32,679 nt of DNA from an uncultured Bacteroidales bacterium (lineage in GTDB: Bacteria; Bacteroidota; Bacteroidia; Bacteroidales; Tenuifilaceae), in assembly GCA_937915475.1 (NCBI GenBank), contig CALGIR010000222.1:1-32679 (forward strand), written 5' to 3'. Each line of letters opens with the position of its first letter. Positions within the stretch are counted from its first letter, which is position 1. Of the stretch, positions 6,906 to 15,735 are shown piece after piece. Position numbers and translations under genes: made by a program. The notes under the pieces are model-generated. The model had not been told where the DNA came from. It made no database searches and saw only the letters and a program-made list of their open reading frames with translations.

Positions 6906-9900
6906 ATGAGATTTTTCTTTCATTTTATGGTAATCGTTACTCTTAGTTTTCTATCGACCAACGCAAACGCCCAGCTAATTGAGGATTTTGAGCAGGGGAG
7001 CAAAAGCTACTATATTTTTGGTTACGATAATTTGGCAACCGGGCAATGGGCATTTGATGATGCCCTAATTGGTACACTTGCTAACGACAAGAAGAATGGT
7101 GCAAAGTCGGTACGCATTAGGGATGGCCATGTTGAAATGAATTTTGACTATCCCAATGGCTTACTCGATTTATCCTTTTATGCGGCAAACTACGGGCCAA
7201 ACACCGGTGGCAAGGTTCAGGTGAGCTACTCAACGGATGGCGGAGCAAATTGGATTTCCTTTGGCGAACCAATTGCTTTAACATCAACCCTCACACAGTA
7301 TGAATATACCAAAAACATTGCAGGCAATGTTAGGCTTAAATTCGCTAAAACAGCGGGCGATAGGATAAACATTGACGATGTGAAAATTACGGACTACGTT
7401 GAAACTATTGAAGAGCCAACCTTGTTAGTTCAGTTAAATGGGACAACAATTAACAATGGAGGTATTTTCGATTTTGGTAATAGTACCAGTGATGTTTTCG
7501 CAGCGCTTGAACTTCGAAACATTGGAGAACAAGTTCTTACCATATCATCATATGAGATAATTGGTGAGGAGTTTACCGTTAATAACGATTTAAGTATAAC
7601 CCTTACTAACCTTGAGTCGCAGTCGTTTATGTTAAACTTTGCTTCCGATTTGCCCGGGATAAAAACAGGGACACTTACCATTAATTCCAATGACCCAGCA
7701 AACGGTGAGTTTGTAATTAACCTATTGGCCGAAAGGCTTGATACCAGCGAGCCAATCCCAATTAGCATAGCCCGCAATCTTCCACAAGGTTCTATAGTTA
7801 GCGTTACCGGATTGATAACGGCCGCAAGCCAGTTCAGAGGGCCCGTTTATTTTCAGGATAATACAGGGGCCATTGCATGGTACAACGACGATATAATGCG
7901 TCAGGATTGGTTGCTTGATGCCGCCATTGGCGATTCGCTTGTGGTAACGGGCGAGTTGGCGAATTTTAACGGATTGCTACAGATTGTCAATGAGGTTAGC
8001 TATGAGATTATCCACGAATCGAATAGTGTGATTGAACCAACGGATATAACCCTTACCGATTTGAACTCCGGCAATTACGAAGCTTGGCTTGTGCGTATTA
8101 ACAATACTGAATTTGAAAGTACAGGGCTCTTCTCGGGCGGAAACAACTATACGGTAACCGATCCTTCTGGGCAAGGTCAAGTGCGGATTGATAACTTCAC
8201 AAACTTGAATGGGACATTAATACCAAATGGCATTACCCAGATTAGCGGTATAGCTGGTCGGTACCTAACAACGCACCAGCTACTGCCCAGGTTTACCAGT
8301 GATATTGTTGATTTAAGCGGCCCAATTATAACAACAATCCCACCATACGAGGTTTCTGCAACTACAAGCTCAATCACTTTTCAATGGGAAACTGAAGTTG
8401 CAGGACACTCAGAGGTTCGTTACGGAACAACATCATCGTTGGAGATGGGCCAAGTTGTAGATGAAGAGCCCAAAACCAGCCATAGCATCACCATAGACGG
8501 CCTTTCCCCTGCAACGGCTTATAGGGTTCAACTCCGATCGGCAGTTGAAGCAGACACGAGTAGAACGGCAATCTACATCGCCTCTACAAGATCGCCCAAT
8601 GGCACAAGCGGTGATATTTTCACTTTTTTTAATAAGAGTGTAGATCATACTTTGGCGACATACAGAGAGGCCGATCAGAATATCAATTTCTCTGAGAAGC
8701 TTATTGAGTATATCCAAACAGCTGAAGAAACGGCTGAATTTGCTTTCTATAGCATTAGTGGTAATGTGGGCAGCGCAATTGCCGATGAGCTGATTGCGGC
8801 TCACAATAGGGGTGTTGATGTTAGGGTTATTGCCACTGGCCATACCGGAGTAACAAACGATATCATTACTTATCTTGCAAACGCAGGCGTTAAAGCGGTT
8901 CAAAGTATTGGCGTTGGTCAAATGCACAATAAATTTGCAGTTATTGATGCTCACCATACCGATCCCTCAAAAACGCGGATTATTACCAGCTCATGGAATG
9001 CCACCGATGGGGGAACCTACAATCAGTATCAAAATATGGTTATAGTTCAGGATGTTGCTCTTGCTAGAGCATATTGGCTTGAGTTTAACCAGATGTGGGG
9101 TGCCGATTTGGGAGTATTCAATGCATCTAAAGCCAAGTTTGGACCTGATAAGTTAGTTGTAAACCCATCAGTATTTTGGATTGGAGAAGATAATGTTAGG
9201 GTTGAGGCCTATTTTAGTCCTCAGGCTAATACAGAAACTAAAATTATAAGGGCAATAAATAGCGCTGAAAAAAATATCGATCTTACGCTAAATCTAATTA
9301 CGCGGAGAACTATCTCGGATGCAATGTTCGAAAGGTTTAATCAGGATGTAAAGGTAAGAGGATCAATAGGTGTTGTTACGGGGGCAGGTGCTCAGTTCGA
9401 TTATCTTAGCTCGTGGGCTGATGTTCATCATTTTTCACAGGAAGATTTTGGCTTGCTACATCATAAGTATGCAATTGTTGACGGTGAGACCACAAGCCAA
9501 AACTCTAAGGTTATTACTGGCTCACATAACTGGTCGTCAAATGCAAACTTCAACAACGATGAAAATATTCTGATTATCCAGAACCCTCGGGTGGCCAATG
9601 AGTATTTTCAGGAGTTTGCAGCCCGCTATAGGCAGGCAGGTGGTCAGGATCAGTTTAACCCTAATGTTTTTGTTGAATATTTTGACGATACGGCTTCGCT
9701 GATGGGTTTGCATCTTCAAAATTATCCTAACCCTGTTCAAGTATCAACCAATATTCGGTTTGTGATAGGGTCCAGCCTATCTGCAAGTTTAAATATTTAT
9801 GATGTTTTAGGGCGAAATGTATCCACTTTAATCAACGCAAAACAGTTGGCACCTGGTGAGCATATTATTCCCTTTGATGCATCAGGGTTACCTAGTGGAC

Positions 9901-9968
9901 TGTATATCTATCGTTTACGGCTTAATGACGGTAGGGCGGAGTCAAGAAATATGCTTGTCGTTAAGTAA
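6906..9968 (+). CDS. Secreted phospholipase D-superfamily protein with OB-fold and T9SS tail
   Basis: This is a 1020-residue multidomain exported protein. In order I read a signal peptide (1-22, ending NANAQ) and a beta-rich jelly-roll-like region (about 24-165). Then come an Ig-like choice-of-anchor-D domain (about 168-275), an OB-fold region like that of YhcR-type extracellular nucleases (about 278-470), and a fibronectin III domain (about 472-565). Two PLD domains follow (about 568-930), then a type IX secretion sorting domain (about 934-1020, NYPNPVQ ... GLPSGLYIYRLRL). Both HKD motifs are complete: His674/Lys676/Asp681 (HNKFAVID) and His852/Lys854/Asp859 (HHKYAIVD). Each is followed by a serine/asparagine stretch (TSSWN, GSHNW). 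The domain set suggests a cell-surface or secreted nuclease, but a lipase-type phosphodiesterase cannot be excluded. The gene stands alone. The start ATG at 6906 gives an immediate signal peptide. Confidence 0.88.
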   Translation: MRFFFHFMVIVTLSFLSTNANAQLIEDFEQGSKSYYIFGYDNLATGQWAFDDALIGTLANDKKNGAKSVRIRDGHVEMNFDYPNGLLDLSFYAANYGPNTGGKVQVSYSTDGGANWISFGEPIALTSTLTQYEYTKNIAGNVRLKFAKTAGDRINIDDVKITDYVETIEEPTLLVQLNGTTINNGGIFDFGNSTSDVFAALELRNIGEQVLTISSYEIIGEEFTVNNDLSITLTNLESQSFMLNFASDLPGIKTGTLTINSNDPANGEFVINLLAERLDTSEPIPISIARNLPQGSIVSVTGLITAASQFRGPVYFQDNTGAIAWYNDDIMRQDWLLDAAIGDSLVVTGELANFNGLLQIVNEVSYEIIHESNSVIEPTDITLTDLNSGNYEAWLVRINNTEFESTGLFSGGNNYTVTDPSGQGQVRIDNFTNLNGTLIPNGITQISGIAGRYLTTHQLLPRFTSDIVDLSGPIITTIPPYEVSATTSSITFQWETEVAGHSEVRYGTTSSLEMGQVVDEEPKTSHSITIDGLSPATAYRVQLRSAVEADTSRTAIYIASTRSPNGTSGDIFTFFNKSVDHTLATYREADQNINFSEKLIEYIQTAEETAEFAFYSISGNVGSAIADELIAAHNRGVDVRVIATGHTGVTNDIITYLANAGVKAVQSIGVGQMHNKFAVIDAHHTDPSKTRIITSSWNATDGGTYNQYQNMVIVQDVALARAYWLEFNQMWGADLGVFNASKAKFGPDKLVVNPSVFWIGEDNVRVEAYFSPQANTETKIIRAINSAEKNIDLTLNLITRRTISDAMFERFNQDVKVRGSIGVVTGAGAQFDYLSSWADVHHFSQEDFGLLHHKYAIVDGETTSQNSKVITGSHNWSSNANFNNDENILIIQNPRVANEYFQEFAARYRQAGGQDQFNPNVFVEYFDDTASLMGLHLQNYPNPVQVSTNIRFVIGSSLSASLNIYDVLGRNVSTLINAKQLAPGEHIIPFDASGLPSGLYIYRLRLNDGRAESRNMLVVK

Positions 9969-10143
9969 CCACTAATATCGCAAATTGGGTTTGTTGGAGG
10001 TAATGCATTGAGCGAAGGAGGGACTATCTTTTTTTGTCAGAATATGGTTTTTATTTTAGGTTTACGGGTGTGTTATAGATTAAAATTCTGTGTGATAAAT
10101 TGTGGTCATTCCAAAGTAAATGGAACTAGCAAAATAGAATAGT

Positions 10144-10830
10144 ATGATGATAAACAACGATTTTAGAATTTTGCTAGTTGACGATGAGCCTGATATACTG
10201 GAGTTTATTGGGTATAATCTTCGTAAAGAAGGCTTTAAGGTTTTTACTGCAAATAATGGGAAAGATGCTATACTTTTGGCTGAGGAGATACAACCCCACC
10301 TTATACTATTGGATGTGATGATGCCTGAGATTGATGGAATTGAAACCTGCAAAGCGATACGGAAGCATAATGCCCTTAGCAATACGTTAGTTGCCTTTTT
10401 AACCGCAAGGGGCGAGGACTACTCGCAGATTGCCGGATTTGAAGCCGGAGGCGACGATTATATTACTAAGCCCATTAAGCCAAAGGTTCTGATTAGCAGA
10501 GTAAAGGCTCTACTCAAAAGGGTTGACCAAAATATTACAAAGGAGATCTCTTTACAAAGTCCAGAAATACAGATTGATAAAGAAAGATTCGTGGTTGTTA
10601 AAAACACGACGGAAATTAGCCTTCCAAAGAAGGAGTTTGAACTTCTAACACTTCTTCACAGTCGACCTCACAAGGTCTTTACTCGTGATGAGATTTTCTC
10701 GTTAGTTTGGGGCGATAACATTATTGTTGGCCAAAGAACCATTGATGTACACATACGCAAACTCCGCAAAAAGATAGGAGAGGAGTATATTAAAACAATA
10801 AAGGGAGTTGGCTACAAGTTTATTGATTGA
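10144..10830 (+). CDS. OmpR/PhoB-family response regulator
   Basis: The 228-residue product has a receiver domain (about 7-125) with acidic Asp13/Asp14 and phospho-acceptor Asp57 (LLDVMMPEIDG). The conserved Thr is in FLTARGE and the Lys in YITKPIKP. A winged-helix DNA-binding domain follows (about 135-228, RTIDVHIRKLRKKIG ... TIKGVGYKF). No histidine kinase is adjacent; the nearest lies at 20562-23768 on the other strand. The hemerythrin gene follows 42 bp downstream on the same strand, across a hairpin that spans the stop codon. The start could be either of two consecutive ATGs (10144 or 10147). The family call is firm. The signal and regulon are unknown. Confidence 0.93.
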   Translation: MMINNDFRILLVDDEPDILEFIGYNLRKEGFKVFTANNGKDAILLAEEIQPHLILLDVMMPEIDGIETCKAIRKHNALSNTLVAFLTARGEDYSQIAGFEAGGDDYITKPIKPKVLISRVKALLKRVDQNITKEISLQSPEIQIDKERFVVVKNTTEISLPKKEFELLTLLHSRPHKVFTRDEIFSLVWGDNIIVGQRTIDVHIRKLRKKIGEEYIKTIKGVGYKFID

Positions 10831-10840
10831 TAAACTTGTA
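10813..10840 (+). promoter_or_regulatory. Hairpin across the stop codon of the response regulator gene
   Basis: TACAAGTTTAT (10813-10823) and its perfect complement ATAAACTTGTA (10830-10840) form an 11-bp stem with a 6-base loop. It covers the last sense codons and the TGA stop. No T-run follows, so it is not a canonical terminator. It may be a processing, stability or attenuation element between the two genes. Confidence 0.45.
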
Positions 10841-10872
10841 AAGCAGCTTTATAACTCAAATCAAAAAATACT

Positions 10873-11280
10873 ATGAGTTTTATAGTGTGGCAGTCTAAAT
10901 ATGAAACTGGTGTTATGAGTATCGATAACGATCATCGTAGCTTAGTTTCGATGATTGAAAATCTTTATAGCGCCATCAGTAAGGGCGAAGGGAAAAGTGT
11001 TATTGATGATATTGTAAAAGGGCTTTCGGAGTATGCAATAGTGCATTTTAATCGGGAGGAGATTCTGATGGCAAGTATTGGATTTGAAGGACTTGAAAAA
11101 CATAGAAAGACTCATGAAGGTTTTGCCCATAGGGTAAACTCTTTTCAACAAACGCTGGCTTCGGGCCAGCAAAACATTTCGGTTGAGGTGGTGTCTTTCC
11201 TGCGAGATTGGTTAATAAACCACATTCAAAATATCGATATGCAGTTTGTTGATGAGTTTAAAAAGCACGGCATTATATAG
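10873..11280 (+). CDS. Bacteriohemerythrin
   Basis: The product is a stand-alone 135-residue hemerythrin domain. All seven di-iron ligands of the family are visible: His21, His58, Glu62, His77, His81, His117 and Asp122, in the usual H, HxxxE, HxxxH, HxxxxD spacing. Such proteins bind O2 reversibly at a non-heme di-iron centre in the cytoplasm and serve in oxygen storage, delivery or sensing. The product opens with VWQSKYETGVMSIDNDH, the standard bacteriohemerythrin start. It lies 42 bp after an OmpR-type regulator, suggesting shared expression and perhaps oxygen-linked regulation, which is inference. Confidence 0.93.
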   Translation: MSFIVWQSKYETGVMSIDNDHRSLVSMIENLYSAISKGEGKSVIDDIVKGLSEYAIVHFNREEILMASIGFEGLEKHRKTHEGFAHRVNSFQQTLASGQQNISVEVVSFLRDWLINHIQNIDMQFVDEFKKHGII

Positions 11281-11394
11281 TCTTTTGGTGTTAGCAAGGC
11301 AGACTACGAATATTGTAGTTGGGGCTTAAAATCAAATGATTAGTACATTGCGAAGTTTCATTGGTGAGCATGCATCGTGGCGTTAATCAGCAAA

Positions 11395-12252
11395 CTAATG
11401 AGCAGCGCATAAAGGGCTAACTCCTAGCGCCTTGTTTACCGCATCTGTAAATCCCGACTCGTTATTCGATTTAACAACCTTAAATAGTTTTTTTAGTTCC
11501 TCGGGAGCATTAGATACCACGTAACTATTGGAGAAATGGTTTAGCATATCCAGATCATTATAGTCATTTCCAATGGTTACCACTTCATGCGACTTTACGC
11601 CAATGAGTTTGCAAATATGTTCAATGCCAGAGGCCTTTGAAACATCACGCCTAAAAATTTCCATCCATATTGAATGTCCATCCAGTGGTGAGGTTGCACG
11701 GATAACTTTTAGCTCGGGGAAGCAGTATTTTAATTTTTCGAACCATTCAATATCGTGCGGGAGCACTGCAATGATTTGTGCTGCCGACGAGCCATACTCC
11801 ACACCAGGTGCAAAAGGTTGGCTATAAGGTTGGTAAACAGCTAACCTGCGATCAAAGTCGGGGTTGTTCTCGCCCGATCGATAGTATAGAAACCTATGGT
11901 TAGAGGGTATTGGTTCGTGTACCATAAAATCTACTTTGTGGCGCATTAGCTCATTTACAATCAACTGTACTTGATCTGTTGATAGTTCGGTTTTATAGAT
12001 AAGGCTTTTCTTTTCAAGATCAACTGCACCTGCACCCGACGAAAAGATTAGGTAATCCACAGGGAAATCGTCAGGAAGTGCTTTTGAATAGGAGTAGGGC
12101 GATCGGCCTGTTGCTATTACCCTGATTACTCCTTGATTGCCAAGTTTTTTTAGTGTATTGATATCCTCTTCACTTACAGTACCTTGGTCGTTCAAAAGGG
12201 TGCCGTCTAAATCGGTTACAAACATTTTTAAATTCGATCGCATATTTGACAA
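11395..12252 (-). CDS. Cof-type HAD-IIB family phosphatase
   Basis: This is a 285-residue haloacid dehalogenase-superfamily hydrolase. Motif I DLDGTLL carries Asp14 and Asp16. Motif II is around VIATGRSP. The lysine motif is KASGIEHICKLIG and motif IV is GNDYNDLDML. A large C2B-type cap separates motifs II and III, as in Cof/YbjI-type sugar-phosphate or FMN/PLP phosphatases. The substrate cannot be read from sequence. Alternative starts exist at Met4 or Met10, and Met10 would place motif I at the usual distance from the N-terminus. The gene is divergent from the HTH gene and convergent with the hemerythrin gene. Confidence 0.9.
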   Translation of the reverse strand: MSNMRSNLKMFVTDLDGTLLNDQGTVSEEDINTLKKLGNQGVIRVIATGRSPYSYSKALPDDFPVDYLIFSSGAGAVDLEKKSLIYKTELSTDQVQLIVNELMRHKVDFMVHEPIPSNHRFLYYRSGENNPDFDRRLAVYQPYSQPFAPGVEYGSSAAQIIAVLPHDIEWFEKLKYCFPELKVIRATSPLDGHSIWMEIFRRDVSKASGIEHICKLIGVKSHEVVTIGNDYNDLDMLNHFSNSYVVSNAPEELKKLFKVVKSNNESGFTDAVNKALGVSPLCAAH

Positions 12253-12563
12253 TATCTATGGCTATACGTTTTTTATAGTTTCGTCTAAATAGAATTGCAA
12301 AAATCTAAAACAAATACCCTTTATTTTCGTTAATCATACATAGGGACAAAAAAGTAAATCTTGGCAAATTCTCTTGCAAAAGTATTAAAAGATACTACCC
12401 TTTCAAATTGTAACTCGGTTTGAGGTGTTGCTTAGATTGTTGCTATTACTTTATGTTCTTATTTGGTTAAGTTAGGTTAATATCATCTGTATTATTTTTT
12501 TTTAAAGATGTAATTCGTATTTTTATAGCAAGTAATTCATTCATTAAATAAAAAATTTGGGAT
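12253..12563. other. AT-rich divergent intergenic region
   Basis: This 311-bp region lies between the divergent HAD and HTH genes. It includes a run of nine T (12495-12503) and a TATTTTTA box-like site about 40 bases upstream of the HTH start. I see no ORF with coding character and no RNA gene. Confidence 0.4.
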
Positions 12564-12824
12564 ATGTCGAAAACAATCACATTTAATGAACTCAGGAAGG
12601 TTAAAGACCAGTTGCCTGATGGTACCATGCAGATTATTGCAGAGAAGTTGAATCTGAATCCAGAAACCGTGCGAAATTATTTTGGTGGAACCAACTGGGA
12701 AAATGGTGAATCTGTTGGATTTCATCATGAACAAGGACCCGACGGAGGAATTGTTACACTCGACGATACTACTATACTTGACTTAGCATACGAAATAATA
12801 GAAGAGTCAAAAGCGGAAGTATAG
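12564..12824 (+). CDS. Small helix-turn-helix protein
   Basis: The 86-residue protein has a clear helix-turn-helix at about residues 17-41 (GTMQIIAEKLNLNPETVRNY), of the kind that recognises DNA. An acidic tail follows (about 60-86, GIVTLDDTTILDLAYEIIEE). Similar small proteins are common in Bacteroidales genomes without a known function. The ATG at 12564 follows an A-rich leader. A strong hairpin lies 25 bp after the stop, so the gene is probably monocistronic. It may be a transcription factor, but no target is evident. Function is uncertain beyond DNA binding. Confidence 0.75.
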   Translation: MSKTITFNELRKVKDQLPDGTMQIIAEKLNLNPETVRNYFGGTNWENGESVGFHHEQGPDGGIVTLDDTTILDLAYEIIEESKAEV

Positions 12825-12849
12825 TCGTTGTTTTGTGTGAGATTTTTTG

Positions 12850-12880
12850 ACAAAGGCAGTGAGTTTTTCTCTGCCTTTGT
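12850..12880 (+). terminator. Hairpin terminator after the HTH gene
   Basis: ACAAAGGCAG (12850-12859) and its perfect complement CTGCCTTTGT (12871-12880) form a 10-bp stem with an 11-base loop. The T-run after it is short, so termination may be partial. It separates the HTH gene from the HD gene. Confidence 0.6.
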
Positions 12881-12920
12881 TCGTATTAATATCAAGCATT
12901 GATTTATTGTATACTAATAG

Positions 12921-13748
12921 ATGACCCACAACTTTAGCCAACTCGAAACTAAATGGCTTAATCCTATTTGTCGTTTTCTTAGGTCTGTTTATAAAAACAT
13001 TCATCTTCCTTCACACGATATATCGCATCATATCAGGGTTTGGCATAACTGTAAAAGTTTAATGGTACAGCCCAGTGTTTATCCTGATATTAATCCTGCA
13101 ATTAATGTGGAGCAATTACTTGTTGCCAGCCTTTTTCACGATACCGGTTTAACTATTGATAATAGCGAAAAGCACGGTTTTATGAGTTTGGAAATCTGTA
13201 AGGAGTTTTTTAACCAGAACCCTAACTTGCAAATTGATAATCTTGCTATGGTTAATTTTGCCATTGAGCACCACGACGATAAAAGTATACGAGTGAATGG
13301 CTTTAAGAATGTCTCGCCAGCGTTGCAGCTTACTCGGCTATTATCAACAGCCGATGATCTGGATGCTTTTGGAATAATTGGCGTTTACAGATTTATTGAA
13401 ATCTACTCCATAAGGGGTAATGCGCTAGAGGCAATCCCGCAAATGGTTTTGCCCAATATGGCAAACAGGTTCGAGAATTTCAGGAAACTTATTAACGATA
13501 ATTCGGATTTCACACAATATCATACGAAACGATACCATGATGCAGTTTGCTTTTTTAAGAATCTGGATTACGAACTGAACAATAAAACTATAAATTTAGG
13601 CAACCATACTTATTTTGCTAGGTCAATTATTCGTAATATTATTGAAAAAGGGTATTCGATAGAGCAAAATATAGATAATGAAATAAGTATGTTGCAGCAA
13701 GGGCCAATTTTGGATTGGTTTAAGCAGCTGAAAAATGAGATTGAATAG
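12921..13748 (+). CDS. HD-domain protein, putative metal-dependent phosphohydrolase
   Basis: The 275-residue soluble protein shows the HD-superfamily metal pattern. It has histidines in SHDISHHIRVWHN (about residues 31-43), the His73-Asp74 doublet in LFHDTG, a further IEHHDD, and an Asp in TADDLDAFG. HD proteins hydrolyse phosphate esters, including nucleotides and cyclic dinucleotides, but nothing here points to a substrate. The N-terminal layout resembles the class that acts on soluble nucleotides rather than the GYP type. The hairpin upstream suggests a separate transcript from the HTH gene. The C-terminal half is not recognised. Confidence 0.75.
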   Translation: MTHNFSQLETKWLNPICRFLRSVYKNIHLPSHDISHHIRVWHNCKSLMVQPSVYPDINPAINVEQLLVASLFHDTGLTIDNSEKHGFMSLEICKEFFNQNPNLQIDNLAMVNFAIEHHDDKSIRVNGFKNVSPALQLTRLLSTADDLDAFGIIGVYRFIEIYSIRGNALEAIPQMVLPNMANRFENFRKLINDNSDFTQYHTKRYHDAVCFFKNLDYELNNKTINLGNHTYFARSIIRNIIEKGYSIEQNIDNEISMLQQGPILDWFKQLKNEIE

Positions 13749-13784
13749 CCCCATACCGCAATGTTATAGGTATTCGTTTTATTA

Positions 13785-13792
13785 TAACTTTG
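13785..13792 (+). promoter_or_regulatory. Possible minus-7 promoter box upstream of the M14 peptidase
   Basis: TAACTTTG matches the Bacteroidota TAnnTTTG box. It lies about 170 bases upstream of the ATG at 13961, leaving a long leader. No good minus-33 TTTG is seen, so this is weak. Confidence 0.3.
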
Positions 13793-13861
13793 CAGAAAAC
13801 ATGTAATTTTACTCTTATTTTAAACTTAAAACCTATTAAGCATCAAATATACACTGTTGTG

Positions 13862-13891
13862 ATGTGCTTACCATTAGCAATGCACATTTTT
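13862..13891 (+). terminator. Possible weak hairpin terminator after the HD gene
   Basis: ATGTGC (13862-13867) and GCACAT (13882-13887) form a 6-bp stem with a 14-base loop, followed by a short T-run. It lies downstream of the HD gene but also downstream of a possible promoter box, so its role is doubtful. Confidence 0.3.
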
Positions 13892-14004
13892 AATAGAATG
13901 TAATTGCTTTATTGTAAGTATCTTGTGTTGGTATTTAAATAAATTGAAAATAATATCTGGATGAAAAAGTTTTTAGCCTATTTTTTTACTCTGTTATTGG
14001 CTCA

Positions 14005-15735
14005 TTGGCCTTAATATTTATTGCACGACAAATAGTTAAGGTAAGTACAAAAAGAACTCCCGTGGTTACTCTTCGGTACGAGGATAACTATAGCTTAACC
14101 TATGCTGAAACTATAGAAGCCTACAAAGCTCTAGCAAAAGAGCACTTAACGGCCAAACTGTTAAACTATGGTAGCACCGACATAGGTCTGCCTCTTCATC
14201 TTTTTGTTATATCAAAAACCAAAAACTTTAGTCCTGATGCCATCAAAGAGAAAGGTTTTAGGGTCATCATGGTGAGTAATGGGATTCACCCCGGCGAACC
14301 ATGCGGTGTTGATGCCAGCGTAAAGTTGGCTCGTGATATTCTTGGGAAAAAAGATGGACTTTGGGAGAAAATGGATAGTACAATTCTTTGCATTATTCCC
14401 ATTTACAACGTGGGAGGTGCACTTAATCGTTCACCATATTCAAGAGCAAACCAGAATGGGCCACAGGAGCAAGGGTTTAGGGCAAATGCCAAAAATTTAG
14501 ATCTGAATCGTGATTTTGCCCCAATGAAAAGCAAGAATGCGCAAACCTTTGCTAGGATATTTCATCAATGGAAACCCGATTTACTGATAGATACCCATAC
14601 AACAAATGGCGCCGATTACCAATATGTAATGACCCTACTTTCTCAACATCCACAAGAGTTATCGCCTATGCTTGGTAGCTTGTTGAGCGAAGACCTTGAA
14701 CCATTCCTTTACAACTCTATGGAAGGCTCGGGATATGAGATGATATCCTACATATCGCCTATGGGTCAAACACCCGAAAGTGGACTTCAGCTATACCTTA
14801 ATTCTCCCCGTTACACTACAGGTTATGGACGGCTTTTTAATACCATTACCTTTACAACTGAAGCTCATATGTTTAAGCCTTTTAAGGAAAGAGTTTTGGC
14901 TACCTATGAATTTATTAAGGCCGCAATTGATTATTCAAACGATAGAGGTGCTTTGCTTACTAAGGCAAAAAGCCAGTCGGATGAGTTTGTTAAGGCTCAA
15001 AAAGAGTTTACAATTCGCCACGAACTTGACAGTACCCGAGTTGAGGAGATTGAGTTTAAGGGTTACGAGGCGGAGTATATCGATAGCAAAATAACTGGTG
15101 GCAAACGACTCCGATACGATAGGGATAAACCCTTTACCAAAAATATTCCGTACTATAGACATTACCTGCCTAAGTTAAGCATAACAACGCCCGACTTCTA
15201 TATTATTCCACAGGCCTGGCATGAGGTTATTCTTAGGCTTAGCATCAATGGCGTTCGTTTTGAACGCGTTGAGCACGATACCTTAATGAAGGTTGAGGCA
15301 TATTATATAACCGATTACGATACGCATCCTACACCATACAACGGAAATTACCTGCATTATAATGTTGAAGTAAGAACAGTGGAGCAGAGTATACAGTTTT
15401 TTAAGGGTGATTATATAATCCCAACCAATCAGGTTACAAATTCTTATATTGTAGAGATGCTGGAGCCACAGGCCGATGATTCGTTTTTTGCATGGAATTT
15501 TTTCGATTCAATCTTGCAACGTAAGGAGTATTTCTCCCCTTATGTATTCGAAGATTTTGCCCAACAGATGCTTGATAACGACGAAGAACTTAGAGTCGAA
15601 TTTGAAAACAAAAGAAAATCTGATAAAGAATTTGCTAATAACTCATACAGACAGCTTAGTTTTTTTTACGAACGCTCACCGTATTTCGAGAAAAGTTACT
15701 TGCGTTATCCAGTATATAGGTTAAATTCCAAATGA
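14005..15735 (+). CDS. M14-family zinc carboxypeptidase-like protein with a frame-disrupted start
   Basis: Numbered from the TTG at 14005 (576 residues), the zinc-binding HPGE is at His95/Glu98, a third ligand candidate is His198 (DTHTTNG), and the catalytic Glu candidate is Glu286 (FTTEAHMF). This is the M14 carboxypeptidase fold, followed by about 290 residues of C-terminal domain. The true N-terminus is probably not at the TTG. The same frame reads back through KVFSLFFYSVIGSLALIF, a signal-anchor-like segment, to 13963. The only ATG there (13961, ATGAAAAAG) is out of frame by one base. One extra A in the five-A run would give MKKVFSLFFYSVIG and about 591 residues. The last four bases overlap the next gene (ATGA), showing translational coupling. 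The protein is probably exported or membrane-anchored. The peptide substrate is unknown. Confidence 0.82.
   Translation: MALIFIARQIVKVSTKRTPVVTLRYEDNYSLTYAETIEAYKALAKEHLTAKLLNYGSTDIGLPLHLFVISKTKNFSPDAIKEKGFRVIMVSNGIHPGEPCGVDASVKLARDILGKKDGLWEKMDSTILCIIPIYNVGGALNRSPYSRANQNGPQEQGFRANAKNLDLNRDFAPMKSKNAQTFARIFHQWKPDLLIDTHTTNGADYQYVMTLLSQHPQELSPMLGSLLSEDLEPFLYNSMEGSGYEMISYISPMGQTPESGLQLYLNSPRYTTGYGRLFNTITFTTEAHMFKPFKERVLATYEFIKAAIDYSNDRGALLTKAKSQSDEFVKAQKEFTIRHELDSTRVEEIEFKGYEAEYIDSKITGGKRLRYDRDKPFTKNIPYYRHYLPKLSITTPDFYIIPQAWHEVILRLSINGVRFERVEHDTLMKVEAYYITDYDTHPTPYNGNYLHYNVEVRTVEQSIQFFKGDYIIPTNQVTNSYIVEMLEPQADDSFFAWNFFDSILQRKEYFSPYVFEDFAQQMLDNDEELRVEFENKRKSDKEFANNSYRQLSFFYERSPYFEKSYLRYPVYRLNSK

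Noticed and set aside
8433..8957. Minus-strand 174-residue ORF inside the PLD gene
   Set aside because: It lies fully antisense to an intact, well-supported gene with both HKD motifs, so it is a frame shadow.
12380..12400. Short AGTAT/ATACT inverted repeat in the HAD-HTH intergenic region
   Set aside because: A five-base stem of A/T-rich sequence is expected by chance in this composition.
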